Shown here in pieces: positions 35,728 to 44,278 of a stretch of 64,000 nt of DNA. A program made the translations under genes and the position numbers. Below the pieces are notes generated by a model. It saw only the letters and a program-made list of their open reading frames with translations, did not search any database and had not been told where the DNA came from. Every line of letters starts with the position of its first letter. Position 1 is the first letter of the stretch. The DNA comes from Leptospira sp. WS39.C2 (lineage in GTDB: Bacteria > Spirochaetota > Leptospiria > Leptospirales > Leptospiraceae): contig NZ_CP162142.1 in assembly GCF_040833965.1 (NCBI RefSeq), positions 1,575,001-1,639,000 of the forward strand. Direction: 5' to 3'.

Positions 35728-37014
35728 ATGGCACCCGTCATTGAATGCAAACGAACTGTATTACCGAATGGTCTTACAGTTCTTTTCCAACCTATGAAAC
35801 ACGCATCCTCTATGGGGGTGGGTGTTTTTTTAAAACAAGGCAGTCTTGCCGAAACTAATTCCGAACATGGTTACTTTCACTTTTTAGAGCACATGCTCTT
35901 CAAAGATACTGAAACACGTACAAGTAAAGAAATTGCTGAATCCATCGAACGAGTTGGTGGGATTCTGAATGGTTCTACGGGGCGAGAATACACACAATAT
36001 TATGTGGTAGCCATCAAAAACCAAGCAGAACTTGCGTTTGAAATTTTATCAGATATGCTCTTTCGACCACAGTTTCGAAGAGAAGACATCCAAACAGAAA
36101 AAGGTGTCATCATGGAAGAGATGCGTTCCTATGAAGATGCCCCCGATGATTTTGTGTATGATTATTATTTCCGCAATATTTTTGGGAAGTCACCTTACGG
36201 TCGTGATATTATCGGAACTAAAAAATCCGTAACGGGAGTCAGTGAAAAATCCATTCGGACTTTTTTTGAAAAACATTATTTCCCAAAGAATATGGTAATC
36301 TCTGTTTCTGGAAATTTTACTTGGGAGAAGGTTCTTGATCTAACAAATAAATACTTTTCTTTTGAAAATCCCAAAGGAAAAACCCCGACAGAACTCATCA
36401 TTCCATCACCTAAAAAAAGTTATTCGAAACATTTGGAACGCCGTAAAATTGAACAGTTTCATATTATGCTTGGTGTGAACGGAAAAAAAAGAGACTACCG
36501 AACTGTGACTGTTTCAGGTCTTATTTCCACCATCCTTGGTGGCGGAATGGCATCTCGGCTTTTCCAAAACATCCGAGAAAAAGAAGGCCTTTGTTATAGC
36601 ATATATAGTTTTCCTTCTTATTATAAAACCACAGGGTTATTTTCGATCTCCTCTGCGACGTCCAAAGAAAAGGCGGCACGCTGCGTGGAACTCATCTTAA
36701 AGGAATTAGAAACGATCACAAAAAATGGTTTTTCCAAATCGGAACTTGCCGACGCAAAATCCAACCAAATGGGTTCGATAGCAATTGGGTATGAACTCCC
36801 TGAAAACCGAATGAATAATATTGGCCTACAAGAAATCTATTATGGAACTTACTTTTCGTTAGAAGATCGTATGAAGGCGATTAAGTCTGTCACCCTAGAG
36901 GAAATCAATCAGGCTGCCAAAGAAATGTTTGGTTTGGACAAAGTCCATTTGTCTTGTGTAGGAGATATGACAGAAAGCCAATTTGCTAAAATCCCTGTGC
37001 AATTTGGTGGTTAA
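35728..37014 (+). CDS. M16 family zinc metallopeptidase (processing-peptidase-like)
   Basis: 428 residues from ATG 35728, chosen for its GGGGGGAG ribosome site; an in-frame TTG at 35710 lies in the hairpin. The inverted zinc motif H51-F-L-E-H55 and the downstream Glu region (KGVIMEEMRSYEDAPDDFVYD) are intact, and the C-terminal half has the R/Y pair segment GLCYSIYSFPSYY. A single M16 protein of this length acts as a homodimer or with a partner, similar to YmxG/PqqL-like peptidases commonly next to pnp. Its role in this position is unknown. Confidence 0.93.
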   Translation: MAPVIECKRTVLPNGLTVLFQPMKHASSMGVGVFLKQGSLAETNSEHGYFHFLEHMLFKDTETRTSKEIAESIERVGGILNGSTGREYTQYYVVAIKNQAELAFEILSDMLFRPQFRREDIQTEKGVIMEEMRSYEDAPDDFVYDYYFRNIFGKSPYGRDIIGTKKSVTGVSEKSIRTFFEKHYFPKNMVISVSGNFTWEKVLDLTNKYFSFENPKGKTPTELIIPSPKKSYSKHLERRKIEQFHIMLGVNGKKRDYRTVTVSGLISTILGGGMASRLFQNIREKEGLCYSIYSFPSYYKTTGLFSISSATSKEKAARCVELILKELETITKNGFSKSELADAKSNQMGSIAIGYELPENRMNNIGLQEIYYGTYFSLEDRMKAIKSVTLEEINQAAKEMFGLDKVHLSCVGDMTESQFAKIPVQFGG

Positions 37015-37145
37015 GTTCCCAAACGTACATTAGATTCATTTGCCATCAAAATAGGAATTGGATTCCTACTCGTTTCCTTGTGGAATCTAGGGCATTTGTT
37101 TTTGTATCCCATTCCAAACGAAACGATAAAAAAATAGAGACTTAT

Positions 37146-37589
37146 ATGTTAGATGCAAAAATTCAAATTCAAATCCTAAGAGAAGGGGCAGTTGTCCCCG
37201 AATACAAAACCTCTGGTTCGGCTGGGATGGACCTATCTGCTTGTCTTTCTGAAACTCTCCTTTTGCCGAAGGGAGAAGTGGTCTTTGTTCCAACGGGACT
37301 TGCCATGGCCCTTCCCGAAGGGTATGAGGGGCAAGTTCGCCCACGGAGTGGGTTTTCCACAAAACAAAGAATCATCATGCCAAATAGTCCAGGAACCATT
37401 GACTCCGACTACAGGGGTGAGATCCTCATACCACTTTTGAATCTGAGTGGATCCGACTATCTTTTGGAGCCAGGGACACGTGTGGCACAAATGGTGATCC
37501 AAGCAGTGGTGAAATTTCCAATCCAAATCGTCACAGAACTAAGCTCGACGGAACGCGGGACGGGAGGGTTTGGGAGCACTGGAAAATAA
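37146..37589 (+). CDS. dut: dUTP diphosphatase
   Basis: 147 residues from the ATG of MLDAKIQIQIL; an extended frame upstream has no family sequence. The five dUTPase motifs are seen: AGMDLSA (1), RPRSGFSTK (2), PGTIDSDYRGEI (3), GTRVAQMVI (4) and the glycine-rich tail RGTGGFGSTGK (5). The trimeric enzyme hydrolyses dUTP to dUMP, preventing uracil incorporation and supplying dTMP synthesis. It lies between the M16 protease and flgG. Confidence 0.96.
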   Translation: MLDAKIQIQILREGAVVPEYKTSGSAGMDLSACLSETLLLPKGEVVFVPTGLAMALPEGYEGQVRPRSGFSTKQRIIMPNSPGTIDSDYRGEILIPLLNLSGSDYLLEPGTRVAQMVIQAVVKFPIQIVTELSSTERGTGGFGSTGK

Positions 37590-37660
37590 GACATAATCAG
37601 AAAAAAAGACACTTAGCTTTTTTAAAAGGATTCCGATACAAGCTGTAGAGGTGCCTTTTT

Positions 37661-38458
37661 ATGATGCGATCCCTTTGGACCGGTGCTACCGGGATGATTG
37701 CCCAACAATTTCATATTGATACCGTTGCCAATAACCTTGCCAACGTAAACACCACAGGTTTCAAAAAGAACCGAGTGGACTTCGAAGATTTAGTGTACCA
37801 ACACCAAGTGCTTGCGGGAACTCCGGCCACCTCTGTTTCCGAAATCCCAACTGGTGTGAATGTGGGTCATGGTGTGAAAGTTGCCGCCACACAAAAGTTA
37901 TTCGAAATTGGTTCCTTCCAAGCTACTGGAAATAAACTAGATTTAGCTCTCACTGGGGAGATGGCATTTTTTAAAATCCAAATGCCTGATGGAACATTCT
38001 CTTATTCCAGAGACGGATCTTTTAAAATTGATTCGAACCAACAAGTGGTCACTTCAAACGGGTATTTACTAGAACCCCCGATCATCCTTCCAGAAAATGC
38101 GATCTTAAATACGCTGATGGTTTCCGAAGAAGGGGAAGTGACAGTGAAAATCGGGAATGACATTCGCCCAACTACTATTGGTCAGTTGGAACTTTATCGA
38201 TTTGTGAATCCTGCAGGTCTCCAAGCAGTGGGGAAAAACTTATTCCGAGAAACAGTTGCTTCAGGCCAAGAAATCCCTGGAATGCCTTCCCAAGAAGGGT
38301 ATGGAAGTGTTTTACAAGGATTTTTAGAAATGAGTAACGTGAAAATCGTAGAAGAGATGGTGAATATGATTGTGGCCCAAAGGGCTTACGAATCCAATTC
38401 GAAAACCATCCAAACCTCGGATAACATGCTTTCTACGGCAATTGGTTTAAAACGTTAA
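37661..38458 (+). CDS. flgG: Flagellar basal-body rod protein FlgG
   Basis: 265 residues. The N-terminus MMRSLWTGATGMIAQQFHID followed by VANNLANVNTTGFKK is the rod/hook family signature, and the C-terminus EEMVNMIVAQRAYESNSKTIQ with TSDNMLSTAIGLKR is FlgG-like. Length fits FlgG, the distal rod. It opens a five-gene run with flgA overlapping its stop by one base. CCGATACA occurs at 37633-37640 upstream, vaguely like a flagellar sigma -10. Confidence 0.95.
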   Translation: MMRSLWTGATGMIAQQFHIDTVANNLANVNTTGFKKNRVDFEDLVYQHQVLAGTPATSVSEIPTGVNVGHGVKVAATQKLFEIGSFQATGNKLDLALTGEMAFFKIQMPDGTFSYSRDGSFKIDSNQQVVTSNGYLLEPPIILPENAILNTLMVSEEGEVTVKIGNDIRPTTIGQLELYRFVNPAGLQAVGKNLFRETVASGQEIPGMPSQEGYGSVLQGFLEMSNVKIVEEMVNMIVAQRAYESNSKTIQTSDNMLSTAIGLKR

Positions 38459-39399
38459 TGAAAATTTGGATTTCCATCCTTTTTAGTTTTGTGTTGTGTT
38501 TGCCATTATTTGCAAATACAGAAGACAAAAGAATCTATCTCAAACCCAAAACCATCGTCGGTTCATTTGAAGTTAGGTTGTCTGAGTTTACAAACTGGAA
38601 AGGAAATTGGAATCCAATTGTATTTCGTAGTTTAAAATCACCTACTGTTGTTACTCCAGATTCTTTATCTGAAACAATCACCTCTTTATATAAGAAAGAA
38701 TTTGGAGAAACGACTGAGTTTTTAGTCATGGGAAAAGAAGGGATACTACTACCGAAAACTTCCTCTTTGTCGAAAAAAGAATTAGAAGATTCTTTGTGGA
38801 AAGGATTAACCATTGCGAACCAAAAAGATTTGGGAGAGATGGGTGAAAATTATCGGATCCAATCAGAAAAAGATTCCTTTCCCATGATCACAGGAACATC
38901 ACCTATTTGGCGGAGCCTTGGTCGCACCCTCCATGCCGGGAAACGTTTGTTTCCATTAGATTTTTATTATGAAGGAAAACTCGTTCATTCGGAATCGGTT
39001 CCCTTTGTCATTGAAGAAAAGAAAAAAGCATATTTCACCACAAAAGAAATTCCAAGTAAAACCGTTCTTACGAGTGGGGATGTAGAACTTCGGTATTTTT
39101 TTAGTGCAGATTCCTTACGCGAATATACGGATGAAAACCCTGTGGGAAAAACAGCCTTAAATGGTTTTTTACCAGACACTGCTATTGAGAAAAAACAAGT
39201 GCGTACACTCCATACCATCGAAAGGGGACAAGAAGTGGAACTCGTCTATACCATTGGTAATTTATTATTAAAAATTAAAACTAGGGCCCTTGCCTCTGGA
39301 AACAAGGGTGAGGAAATTCCACTCCTAAATTTGGCATCTCAAAAGACGATCAAAGCTCGTGTGCAAAACGAAGGCATTTGCCTTTTGGAAGAGAGATAA
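38458..39399 (+). CDS. flgA: Flagellar P-ring assembly chaperone FlgA
   Basis: 313 residues. A signal peptide (MKIWISILFSFVLCLPLFAN) is followed by a lineage-specific N-terminal region and a C-terminal SAF/ChapFlgA domain (about 190-313): KKKAYFTTKEIPSKTVLTSGDVELRYFFSAD, VGKTALNGFLPDTAI and GQEVELVYTIGNLLLKIKTRALASG. FlgA chaperones FlgI in the periplasm. TAATG coupling to flgG and a 3-base gap to flgH show one transcript. Some conserved positions are loose, as expected for spirochaetes. Confidence 0.88.
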   Translation: MKIWISILFSFVLCLPLFANTEDKRIYLKPKTIVGSFEVRLSEFTNWKGNWNPIVFRSLKSPTVVTPDSLSETITSLYKKEFGETTEFLVMGKEGILLPKTSSLSKKELEDSLWKGLTIANQKDLGEMGENYRIQSEKDSFPMITGTSPIWRSLGRTLHAGKRLFPLDFYYEGKLVHSESVPFVIEEKKKAYFTTKEIPSKTVLTSGDVELRYFFSADSLREYTDENPVGKTALNGFLPDTAIEKKQVRTLHTIERGQEVELVYTIGNLLLKIKTRALASGNKGEEIPLLNLASQKTIKARVQNEGICLLEER

Positions 39400-39402
39400 T
39401 CG

Positions 39403-40179
39403 ATGTTGGTTCCAAAAACAAAAGTAAAAAAAACAAGATTGAATCATTCTGAAACGAAATTTTTACTACGTTCGATTTTAAATATTACCCTTCGTGGTTT
39501 TGTGTCCCTTTGTTTTTGTTTGGTGGTAATGAATTATGTAGGGGATATTTCCTCTTTTCCATTTCCTTCTCTTTTACATGCCGAATCCTTATGGAAAGAT
39601 AAAGATCCATATTCTTATCCAAAAACCATACAACCAGGTACAGTGGTGAAAGTAGTTTTGAAAAATGGACTTCGAGTGGAATATGAATCCGAATACAAAG
39701 CCACCTTTGACAATGATATCAAAACAGTTCCTGATAAAAAGCTAGTCCCAGACCTTCCCAATTATACAGCTAACTCTACTTATATGCGCTCCAAGGTGGG
39801 AAAATCCAAATCCCAAGGGAAAGTTGTAGGAGTGATGGCCGTTCTTGTGACGGGAATAGATCCAGGGACTGGGAATTTGGAATTAGAAGGAAGCCGTGTC
39901 TTCAATCTTTCAGAAGAAAGGATTAATTTACGTTTGTCGGGAACAATTTCGCCAGAAGATCTCGATAAAAATCGGTTTATTGCAAGTGACCTTATCGCCA
40001 ATCTACGAGTCGAATACCAAGGCACACTCAATCCAAAAGAACTAAATGATCCCAATATCCAAATGAAACGAATCCAAAATCCGGATGGAACTGTTACTGA
40101 AAAAGCAGAACTTTCAGACAAAGAAAAACAAGAAATTATCTTAAAAAATATCAAACGACTCTTAGGTGAAAGTGAGTAA
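39403..40179 (+). CDS. flgH: Flagellar L-ring protein FlgH, without lipobox
   Basis: 258 residues. SLWKDKDPYSYPKTIQPGTV, GNLELEGSRVFNLSEERINL and LSGTISPEDLDKNRFIASDL match FlgH. The N-terminus has a long basic leader and one hydrophobic segment (about 33-47; FVSLCFCLVVMNYV) with no acceptable lipobox, whereas FlgH in enteric bacteria is a lipoprotein; cleavage near LLHAES would give a soluble periplasmic protein. A charged tail rich in Lys and Glu extends the C-terminus. In a spirochaete, whose filaments stay in the periplasm, a classic L-ring bushing is not needed, so the role may differ. Confidence 0.88.
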   Translation: MLVPKTKVKKTRLNHSETKFLLRSILNITLRGFVSLCFCLVVMNYVGDISSFPFPSLLHAESLWKDKDPYSYPKTIQPGTVVKVVLKNGLRVEYESEYKATFDNDIKTVPDKKLVPDLPNYTANSTYMRSKVGKSKSQGKVVGVMAVLVTGIDPGTGNLELEGSRVFNLSEERINLRLSGTISPEDLDKNRFIASDLIANLRVEYQGTLNPKELNDPNIQMKRIQNPDGTVTEKAELSDKEKQEIILKNIKRLLGESE

Positions 40180-40185
40180 TTCTTT

Positions 40186-41370
40186 ATGAATCAGAAAAAC
40201 AATATGAAAAAAACTTTCACAGGAATTGAATTTTATTTTAAAACTTCGAATTTTACTCCTTCGAATCATAAACTTTTGCAAACAAAAGGATTGTTTCTAG
40301 TTTTTTACATATTTTCTTTGTTCTGTATTACCAGTTCTACTATCGCGGTAGAAACTAGGTTAAAAGACTTAGTACGAATTGATGCCGTAAGAGAGAACCA
40401 ACTAACGGGTTTTGGTCTAGTGGTTGGGCTAAATGGAACTGGGGATACAAAAAATCCACTCACAGAAGAAGCATTACAAAACTACCTCGCAGGACTTGGT
40501 GTGAATACCAAAAAGAATTTACGTGATGCCAAAAACACAGCTTCAGTTCTCATCACAGCGAATGTTCCAGTCAATTTAAAAGAAGGGGATAAAATTGATG
40601 TCGTTGTTTCATCCCTTGGTGATGCCCGTTCTTTGGAAGGAGGGGTATTACTCCAGTCTCCTCTAAAAGCTGCTAACGGAGAAACAATCGCTGTAGCATC
40701 CGGTGTACTCGTGTTTGGTGGAAAAGAAAAAAAAAGGGGAGCTGATAAAAAATCAGGTTCCAACACGGCCCTTGTACCTTTCGGAGCAATTTTAGAAAAG
40801 TCGATCCCCAATGCTCCTGTTACAAAATCAATAAAACTCACTCTTTTGGAAAAAGACTACACTACCATGGGAGCCATAGTTGATGCGATTACCACTGAAT
40901 TGTCTGTGGTCCCAGAAGTTGTTTCTCCCACAGAAGTGCTTGTTCCCCTTCCTACATCACAACCAACAACAGGTCCAAATGGTGAGATGGCGACGGGGTC
41001 TCCGAAATTGGATCTTGGTTTTTTATCCAAACTAGAAAACCTCACCGTCAATTCGTCACCGATTGCTCGAGTGGTCATCAACGAACGCACAGGGACCATT
41101 GTAATGGGTGCAAACATCGCCATCGATGAAGTGGCAATTTCCCAACAAGGCCTTTCCATCCAAATCGCCAATCGCGACAAAGCCCGGTATTTTTTTCCCA
41201 TCCAAGATGATGGCAAAGGTGAGTCTGTTTTTGTTCTCAAAGAAACCACTCAAGTTTCGGATGTGGTGGGGGCTTTAAACAAAGTAGGAGCCTCTACAAA
41301 GGATATTATCTCCATTTTGGAAGCTTTAAAAAAACAAGGGGCATTAAAAGCAGAACTTGTGATCCAGTAA
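40186..41370 (+). CDS. flgI: Flagellar P-ring protein FlgI
   Basis: 394 residues. After a long leader with a hydrophobic segment (about 36-53), VETRLKDLVRIDAVRENQLT and GFGLVVGLNGTGD are diagnostic for FlgI, as are KNTASVLITANVP, VDVVVSSLGDARSLEGGVLL, VVINERTGTIVMGANI and the terminal ISILEALKKQGALKAELVIQ. FlgI monomers assemble the P-ring around the rod at the peptidoglycan, helped by FlgA. It follows flgH by six bases. Confidence 0.95.
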   Translation: MNQKNNMKKTFTGIEFYFKTSNFTPSNHKLLQTKGLFLVFYIFSLFCITSSTIAVETRLKDLVRIDAVRENQLTGFGLVVGLNGTGDTKNPLTEEALQNYLAGLGVNTKKNLRDAKNTASVLITANVPVNLKEGDKIDVVVSSLGDARSLEGGVLLQSPLKAANGETIAVASGVLVFGGKEKKRGADKKSGSNTALVPFGAILEKSIPNAPVTKSIKLTLLEKDYTTMGAIVDAITTELSVVPEVVSPTEVLVPLPTSQPTTGPNGEMATGSPKLDLGFLSKLENLTVNSSPIARVVINERTGTIVMGANIAIDEVAISQQGLSIQIANRDKARYFFPIQDDGKGESVFVLKETTQVSDVVGALNKVGASTKDIISILEALKKQGALKAELVIQ

Positions 41371-41405
41371 TTGGGATTTCTGCCGATACATTTAGTAGAC
41401 ATAAT

Positions 41406-41891
41406 ATGGACATTCATAAAATCCAAGACTACTCAGGAAGGCTAAGCCGATCCAAAGACGAATCCATCCTAAATCGGATGAAGTCGTTATCTGACCCAAA
41501 AGGGAAAGAAACAAACGGTAAAAATAGTTCGGAATTCCAAAATTTACTCGAGAGCCATGAAGAACTTATGGGTAGGGTAAGTTCCTCTTCTTTAAAAGTG
41601 TCACAAAATATCCGTGAGGAGATTACAGCTGACCCTTACCGAAAAAAACTCTATGATGCCTCTGTCGAATTTGAGTCGGTATTCGTGAAGATGATGTTAA
41701 AGGAAATGAAAAACACCATCCACAAAGAAAAACTCATCGATGGTGGTTATGCGGAAGAGATTTTTGAAGATATGTTATACGACGAGTATGCAAAAAATAT
41801 CTCTCAAAATGAATCGATGGGTTTAGCAGAAGAGATTTACAAACAAATGTCTGCCTCTCTTCCACCTATAAAATCAAAACCTTACCTTTAA
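41406..41891 (+). CDS. flgJ: Rod-binding protein FlgJ (N-terminal domain only)
   Basis: 161 residues. The rod-binding domain (about 75-145) has KKLYDASVEFESVFVKMMLK and EMKNTIHKEKLIDGGYAEEIFEDML, ending LAEEIYKQMS. The C-terminal muramidase domain of enteric FlgJ is absent, as in many spirochaetes and alphaproteobacteria, so wall opening for the rod must be done by another enzyme. The NlpC/P60 hydrolase of this window is one candidate, with no evidence. It ends in a four-base tail-to-tail overlap with the YihY gene. Confidence 0.9.
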   Translation: MDIHKIQDYSGRLSRSKDESILNRMKSLSDPKGKETNGKNSSEFQNLLESHEELMGRVSSSSLKVSQNIREEITADPYRKKLYDASVEFESVFVKMMLKEMKNTIHKEKLIDGGYAEEIFEDMLYDEYAKNISQNESMGLAEEIYKQMSASLPPIKSKPYL

Positions 41892-44269
41892 ACCCAATTT
41901 GAGAAAGAAGTTTTCCGAAGTTCTTCCTTCCATTTTTCTTCCAATTGTGTGAGACTATCATTCAGTTTAGGAGACAAACTGGATCTTTCTTTAGGCGCAC
42001 CCAATTTGAAACTAGAAGTGTCTTCATAAACTGACACTAAATTGATTTGTTCTTTTAGTTTCATAGGAGTGATTCGTTTGTCTTCTGTGATTTGAATGAG
42101 TTTTGCCTCAGTCAATTTCTCAATGATAAGATTTAATTCTTTTTCAGAAAGTACAAGTGTTTTTCTGACCAAAGAAAGTTTGATGAGTTCCCCCTGGTTT
42201 TGTTGGTGGGTATAAGTGAGTGATAAAACTTGTAGGATTTTATAAAACTCGTACGATAATGTGGAATCAATGTCATCAAACGGATGTTTGGGTAATAGAT
42301 ATCTATCAGGATACTGTAATGTTGCTGTCACTTCTGCTCCATACAGAATGATTAGGGAAATGGAATATATTGCAAGTAAAGTGATTGGGATTGCTGCAAG
42401 TGCCTTATACACTAACATCGTTTTTTCTGTAAACGAAGTGAGATAAATATTGATAAATCCCCAAAAAAATAAAATCAGGATCACACCTGTGACCGCAGCT
42501 CCAATGGAAGATGCTTTGATTGGTACTTTTGTATTTGGAATGATCGTAAAAATCAGTAAAAAGAATAACCATAAGGCAAGTAAGGGTAACAAAAATTGAA
42601 AAATAGAATAAAGTGAAAAAAAACGTTTTCCACCTTGGTATTTTTTCCAAATGGTTTGGCCATTTCCATCTTCTTCCACACGAATGATTTTATTGAATTC
42701 CCCTACACCCACAATGCCTAACATTCCTTCATTGGGACTTTCGGCTTCATTTTGATTTTCAATTTCAATTGTTTCTTCTGTTGTAAATGCACTACTTGTT
42801 GTGGATTCTGGTTGGTCTTTGTTTTGGATCGATTCAGGATTTTCAATGGATTTTTTCTTTGAAAGTAAAAGCATATCCAGGATCATACCTGCTTTTCCTT
42901 TGTAAGCTACAGACCAATTTTCACCTTCATCTTCCGAAAGTAAGATGTCGCCAAGTGAAGTTAATACAAAAATATCATAATCTTGTTTTTTAGGGGAAAC
43001 AAAAACCCAAACTCTTTCATAAGAATACTTTCTGTGGCTTAAATCTGTCCATGTATAACCACCGTCAGTTGTTTTAAAGATTGCTCCGTTATCTCCTACT
43101 AAAAATCCTATATTTCGATTTAAAAAAGAGATATCATTTAGGGGTTTTTGAGATATTTCCTGGGGAAAAAAACTGGTTCCACCATCACTTGTTTTCCACA
43201 AACGTCCTTCTCTATCTAAAATAAACCCATCCTTTTCAGAGAAAAAGCGAACCCGAATCGGTGTGATGCCTTCATCATGGAAACGTTTGATTTCTTTGAA
43301 TGGTTTTCCTAGGTCGTAACGGAGTGTTCTTGTGTCTTGTGTGAGAATGAAGAGAGTATCATAATCGATTGCACCAAAATCGGAAACAGTAATTCCTTTT
43401 AAGGAATGTACTTTCCATGTGGTTCCAAGGTCATTGGAATATAAAAAAGTCCCTTCTTCTGAAATGGTAAAAAGGTCATTTCCCACACTTCTGATTCGAA
43501 AAAAGTTTTCTTTTCTTATATTTGGTTTTTTGCAAGTACCTGTTTCCACTGATTCCATATCGATACAAAGCATGTTTTCAAAATCGATACTAACTTCGGG
43601 AATAAAGGCGATAGATTTGTTTAATTCACGAATTACACCGATATTTCCTTTTTCTCCTGCGACCCAAATTTCCCCGTGTTTTGTAGCGACGATGGATTTG
43701 AGATGGGGAGATCTAACTGTATCGGAAATTGTATCTGTGATATTTTTTCCAACAACAAATAACAAAGGTCCAAATGAGATTAGAAAAAAATAAAAAACAA
43801 ACTTATTGATGAAATTTCTATGAAGGTCTATATTCCAAATAATATGGAAGGCTTTTTCTAATGAACGTAATACTGCAGTAGCAGAAAAGATAAAAACAAC
43901 AAAACCAACAGCACCAATTTGAGTAGCAGTTGAGATAATATCAGTGAGAGTTTCTAAATATGGAGTGATGTCAAATTGGATATTGTTTCGTAAAAGGTAT
44001 GAGTTGATTTCATCAACAAGTTCGCCTTGTCTTGTATGGATCCCAGAGGCTACAGTAATGAGAGCGAGGGCTACTGTTAGGGTAGGAATTAAAGTTACAA
44101 TTGTTGTATAGGCAAGACTTGAACCAATGATAAGGCAATCATCTTTCATAAAACGATGAACTGAAACAAGTAAAACCCTTAGTCCAAGGATCATTTTACG
44201 TTTTAAGCCAGGTTCATCTGGAATTGTTGTTAATCTTACAAGGATCGGAGTATTGATCGTTTCGCTCAT
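41888..44269 (-). CDS. YihY/BrkB-type membrane protein with inserted Asp-box (YCF48-like) propeller domain
   Basis: 793 residues against roughly 280-420 for ordinary YihY proteins. The first part (about 25-180) has DCLIIGSSLAYTTIVTLIPT and LRSLEKAFHIIWNID, typical of the family. About 350 residues (about 180-540) are inserted in the extracytoplasmic loop; they carry Asp-box repeats SNDLGTTW, TSDGGTSF, TTDGGYTW and SEDEGENW and a low-complexity Glu/Ser/Thr stretch. The remaining YihY helices (about 555-690) and a cytoplasmic winged-helix-like tail follow (LSEKELNLIIEKLTEAKLIQI). YihY function is unknown. It stands at the end of the reverse-strand group starting at 47336. Confidence 0.85.
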   Translation of the reverse strand: MSETINTPILVRLTTIPDEPGLKRKMILGLRVLLVSVHRFMKDDCLIIGSSLAYTTIVTLIPTLTVALALITVASGIHTRQGELVDEINSYLLRNNIQFDITPYLETLTDIISTATQIGAVGFVVFIFSATAVLRSLEKAFHIIWNIDLHRNFINKFVFYFFLISFGPLLFVVGKNITDTISDTVRSPHLKSIVATKHGEIWVAGEKGNIGVIRELNKSIAFIPEVSIDFENMLCIDMESVETGTCKKPNIRKENFFRIRSVGNDLFTISEEGTFLYSNDLGTTWKVHSLKGITVSDFGAIDYDTLFILTQDTRTLRYDLGKPFKEIKRFHDEGITPIRVRFFSEKDGFILDREGRLWKTSDGGTSFFPQEISQKPLNDISFLNRNIGFLVGDNGAIFKTTDGGYTWTDLSHRKYSYERVWVFVSPKKQDYDIFVLTSLGDILLSEDEGENWSVAYKGKAGMILDMLLLSKKKSIENPESIQNKDQPESTTSSAFTTEETIEIENQNEAESPNEGMLGIVGVGEFNKIIRVEEDGNGQTIWKKYQGGKRFFSLYSIFQFLLPLLALWLFFLLIFTIIPNTKVPIKASSIGAAVTGVILILFFWGFINIYLTSFTEKTMLVYKALAAIPITLLAIYSISLIILYGAEVTATLQYPDRYLLPKHPFDDIDSTLSYEFYKILQVLSLTYTHQQNQGELIKLSLVRKTLVLSEKELNLIIEKLTEAKLIQITEDKRITPMKLKEQINLVSVYEDTSSFKLGAPKERSSLSPKLNDSLTQLEEKWKEELRKTSFSNWV

Positions 44270-44278
44270 AATGGTTCC

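Noticed and set aside
41888..44269. Frameshift or chimera explaining the long YihY protein
   Set aside because: The frame is continuous and both YihY halves and the propeller are well formed in one frame, so I treat it as a true domain insertion.
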